From: an uncultured Collinsella sp.
Lineage (GTDB): Bacteria; Actinomycetota; Coriobacteriia; Coriobacteriales; Coriobacteriaceae
Length of the DNA stretch: 6,644 nt
Direction of reading: 5' to 3'
NCBI GenBank assembly: GCA_902388545.1
Contig: CABMPS010000111.1
Coordinates: forward strand, 1-6,644
Shown in pieces: positions 6,220-6,644 of the stretch. The notes beneath the pieces are model-generated. The model did not search any database, had not been told where the DNA came from, and saw nothing but the letters and a program-made list of their open reading frames with translations. Each line of letters opens with the position of its first letter. Positions within the stretch are counted from its first letter, which is position 1. The position numbers and the translations under genes were made by a program.

Positions 6220-6644
6220 ATGGCGATTACCATCGATATCGACACTGCACGCCCCTACCAGGTGCATGTTGGCACGTTTTTGTTGGAGCAGGCGGGGCCG
6301 CTCGTGCGCGCCACCGCCGGCGGCACCAAGGCCGTCATCGTGACGGACACCAACGTGGGCCCGCTCTACCAGATGCCCGTTAAGCAGAGCCTGGAGGCGT
6401 CAGGCTACGAGGTGAGCATCTGCACCTTCGAGGCCGGCGAGGCCCATAAGCGCGCCGAGACCTACGTTGCCATTTTGGAGTTTGTGGCCGAGCACGAGCT
6501 TTCGCGCTCCGACGTGATCGTGGCACTCGGCGGCGGCGTCGTGGGCGACGTGGCGGGCTTTGTGGCCGCCACCTACATGCGCGGCTGCAAGTTTGTGCAG
6601 ATCCCGACGACTGCCGTCGGCACAAGCACGGTTAATCTTTACCA
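6220..6644 (+). CDS. aroB: 3-dehydroquinate synthase (partial, 3' end beyond the window)
   Basis: This enzyme converts DAHP, the AroF product, to 3-dehydroquinate using NAD+ and a divalent metal. The start ATG follows AAAGGA (6205-6210) by 9 nt and is 36 bp after tyrA. The visible 141 residues give VTDTNV (41-46, nucleotide contact), FEAGEAHKRAET (70-81), and the family hallmark GGGVVGDVAGFVAATYMRG (104-122), then KFVQIPTT (124-131). From there the sequence departs from the family. IPTT is normally followed by LL(A/S)xVDSSVGGKTAVN, but here reads AVGTSTVNLY. That omits about eight residues and the aspartate and lysine that bind substrate in DHQ synthases. The frame stays open to the edge. Metal ligands of the C-terminal half are outside the window. 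The gene identity is sure; whether it is intact is not. Confidence 0.92.
   Translation, partial: MAITIDIDTARPYQVHVGTFLLEQAGPLVRATAGGTKAVIVTDTNVGPLYQMPVKQSLEASGYEVSICTFEAGEAHKRAETYVAILEFVAEHELSRSDVIVALGGGVVGDVAGFVAATYMRGCKFVQIPTTAVGTSTVNLY

Noticed and set aside
4255..6267. 670-codon open frame on the minus strand across aroF and tyrA
   Set aside because: It is antisense to two strongly supported enzymes and has low-complexity Ala/Gly/Val/His/Asp composition with no domain. This is typical of a GC-rich shadow frame.

Overview
The window looks like a high-GC Gram-positive chromosome segment, most likely a Coriobacteriia member of the Collinsella type. This is inferred from the GC-rich codon use, the protein flavour of the P-type ATPase and AroF/TyrA, and the A+T-rich promoters between genes; no 16S or marker search was possible. 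Two convergent-free blocks diverge from a regulatory region at about 3.9-4.24 kb.

Left block, minus strand (1-4079). A tRNA-Arg(CCG) gene has its own consensus-like promoter (TTGATA, 18 bp, TATAAT) and a strong intrinsic terminator. Next comes a HAD-IC-type P-type cation ATPase whose reading frame is broken in two at 2482-2488 by what looks like a one-base deletion. After a 103-bp gap containing small repeats, a GTG-started gene runs off the left edge. It encodes a membrane protein with two N-terminal zinc ribbons, one transmembrane helix and an extracytoplasmic helical region.

Right block, plus strand (about 4132-6644). This is an aromatic amino acid operon: aroF (type I-beta DAHP synthase with an N-terminal regulatory domain), tyrA (prephenate/arogenate dehydrogenase) and aroB (3-dehydroquinate synthase, cut by the window end). 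AroF makes DAHP, AroB cyclises it to 3-dehydroquinate, and TyrA later diverts prephenate to tyrosine. The aroF leader contains a 9-bp perfect hairpin followed by five T residues, upstream of the start codon. This suggests transcription attenuation of the operon.

No mobile element, CRISPR array or defence system is visible. The points most worth a second look are the aroF leader terminator, the split ATPase with its GTGA stop/start overlap, and the abnormal last ~12 codons of aroB, which lack the expected VDSSVGGK motif and may mark an assembly error at the sequence end.
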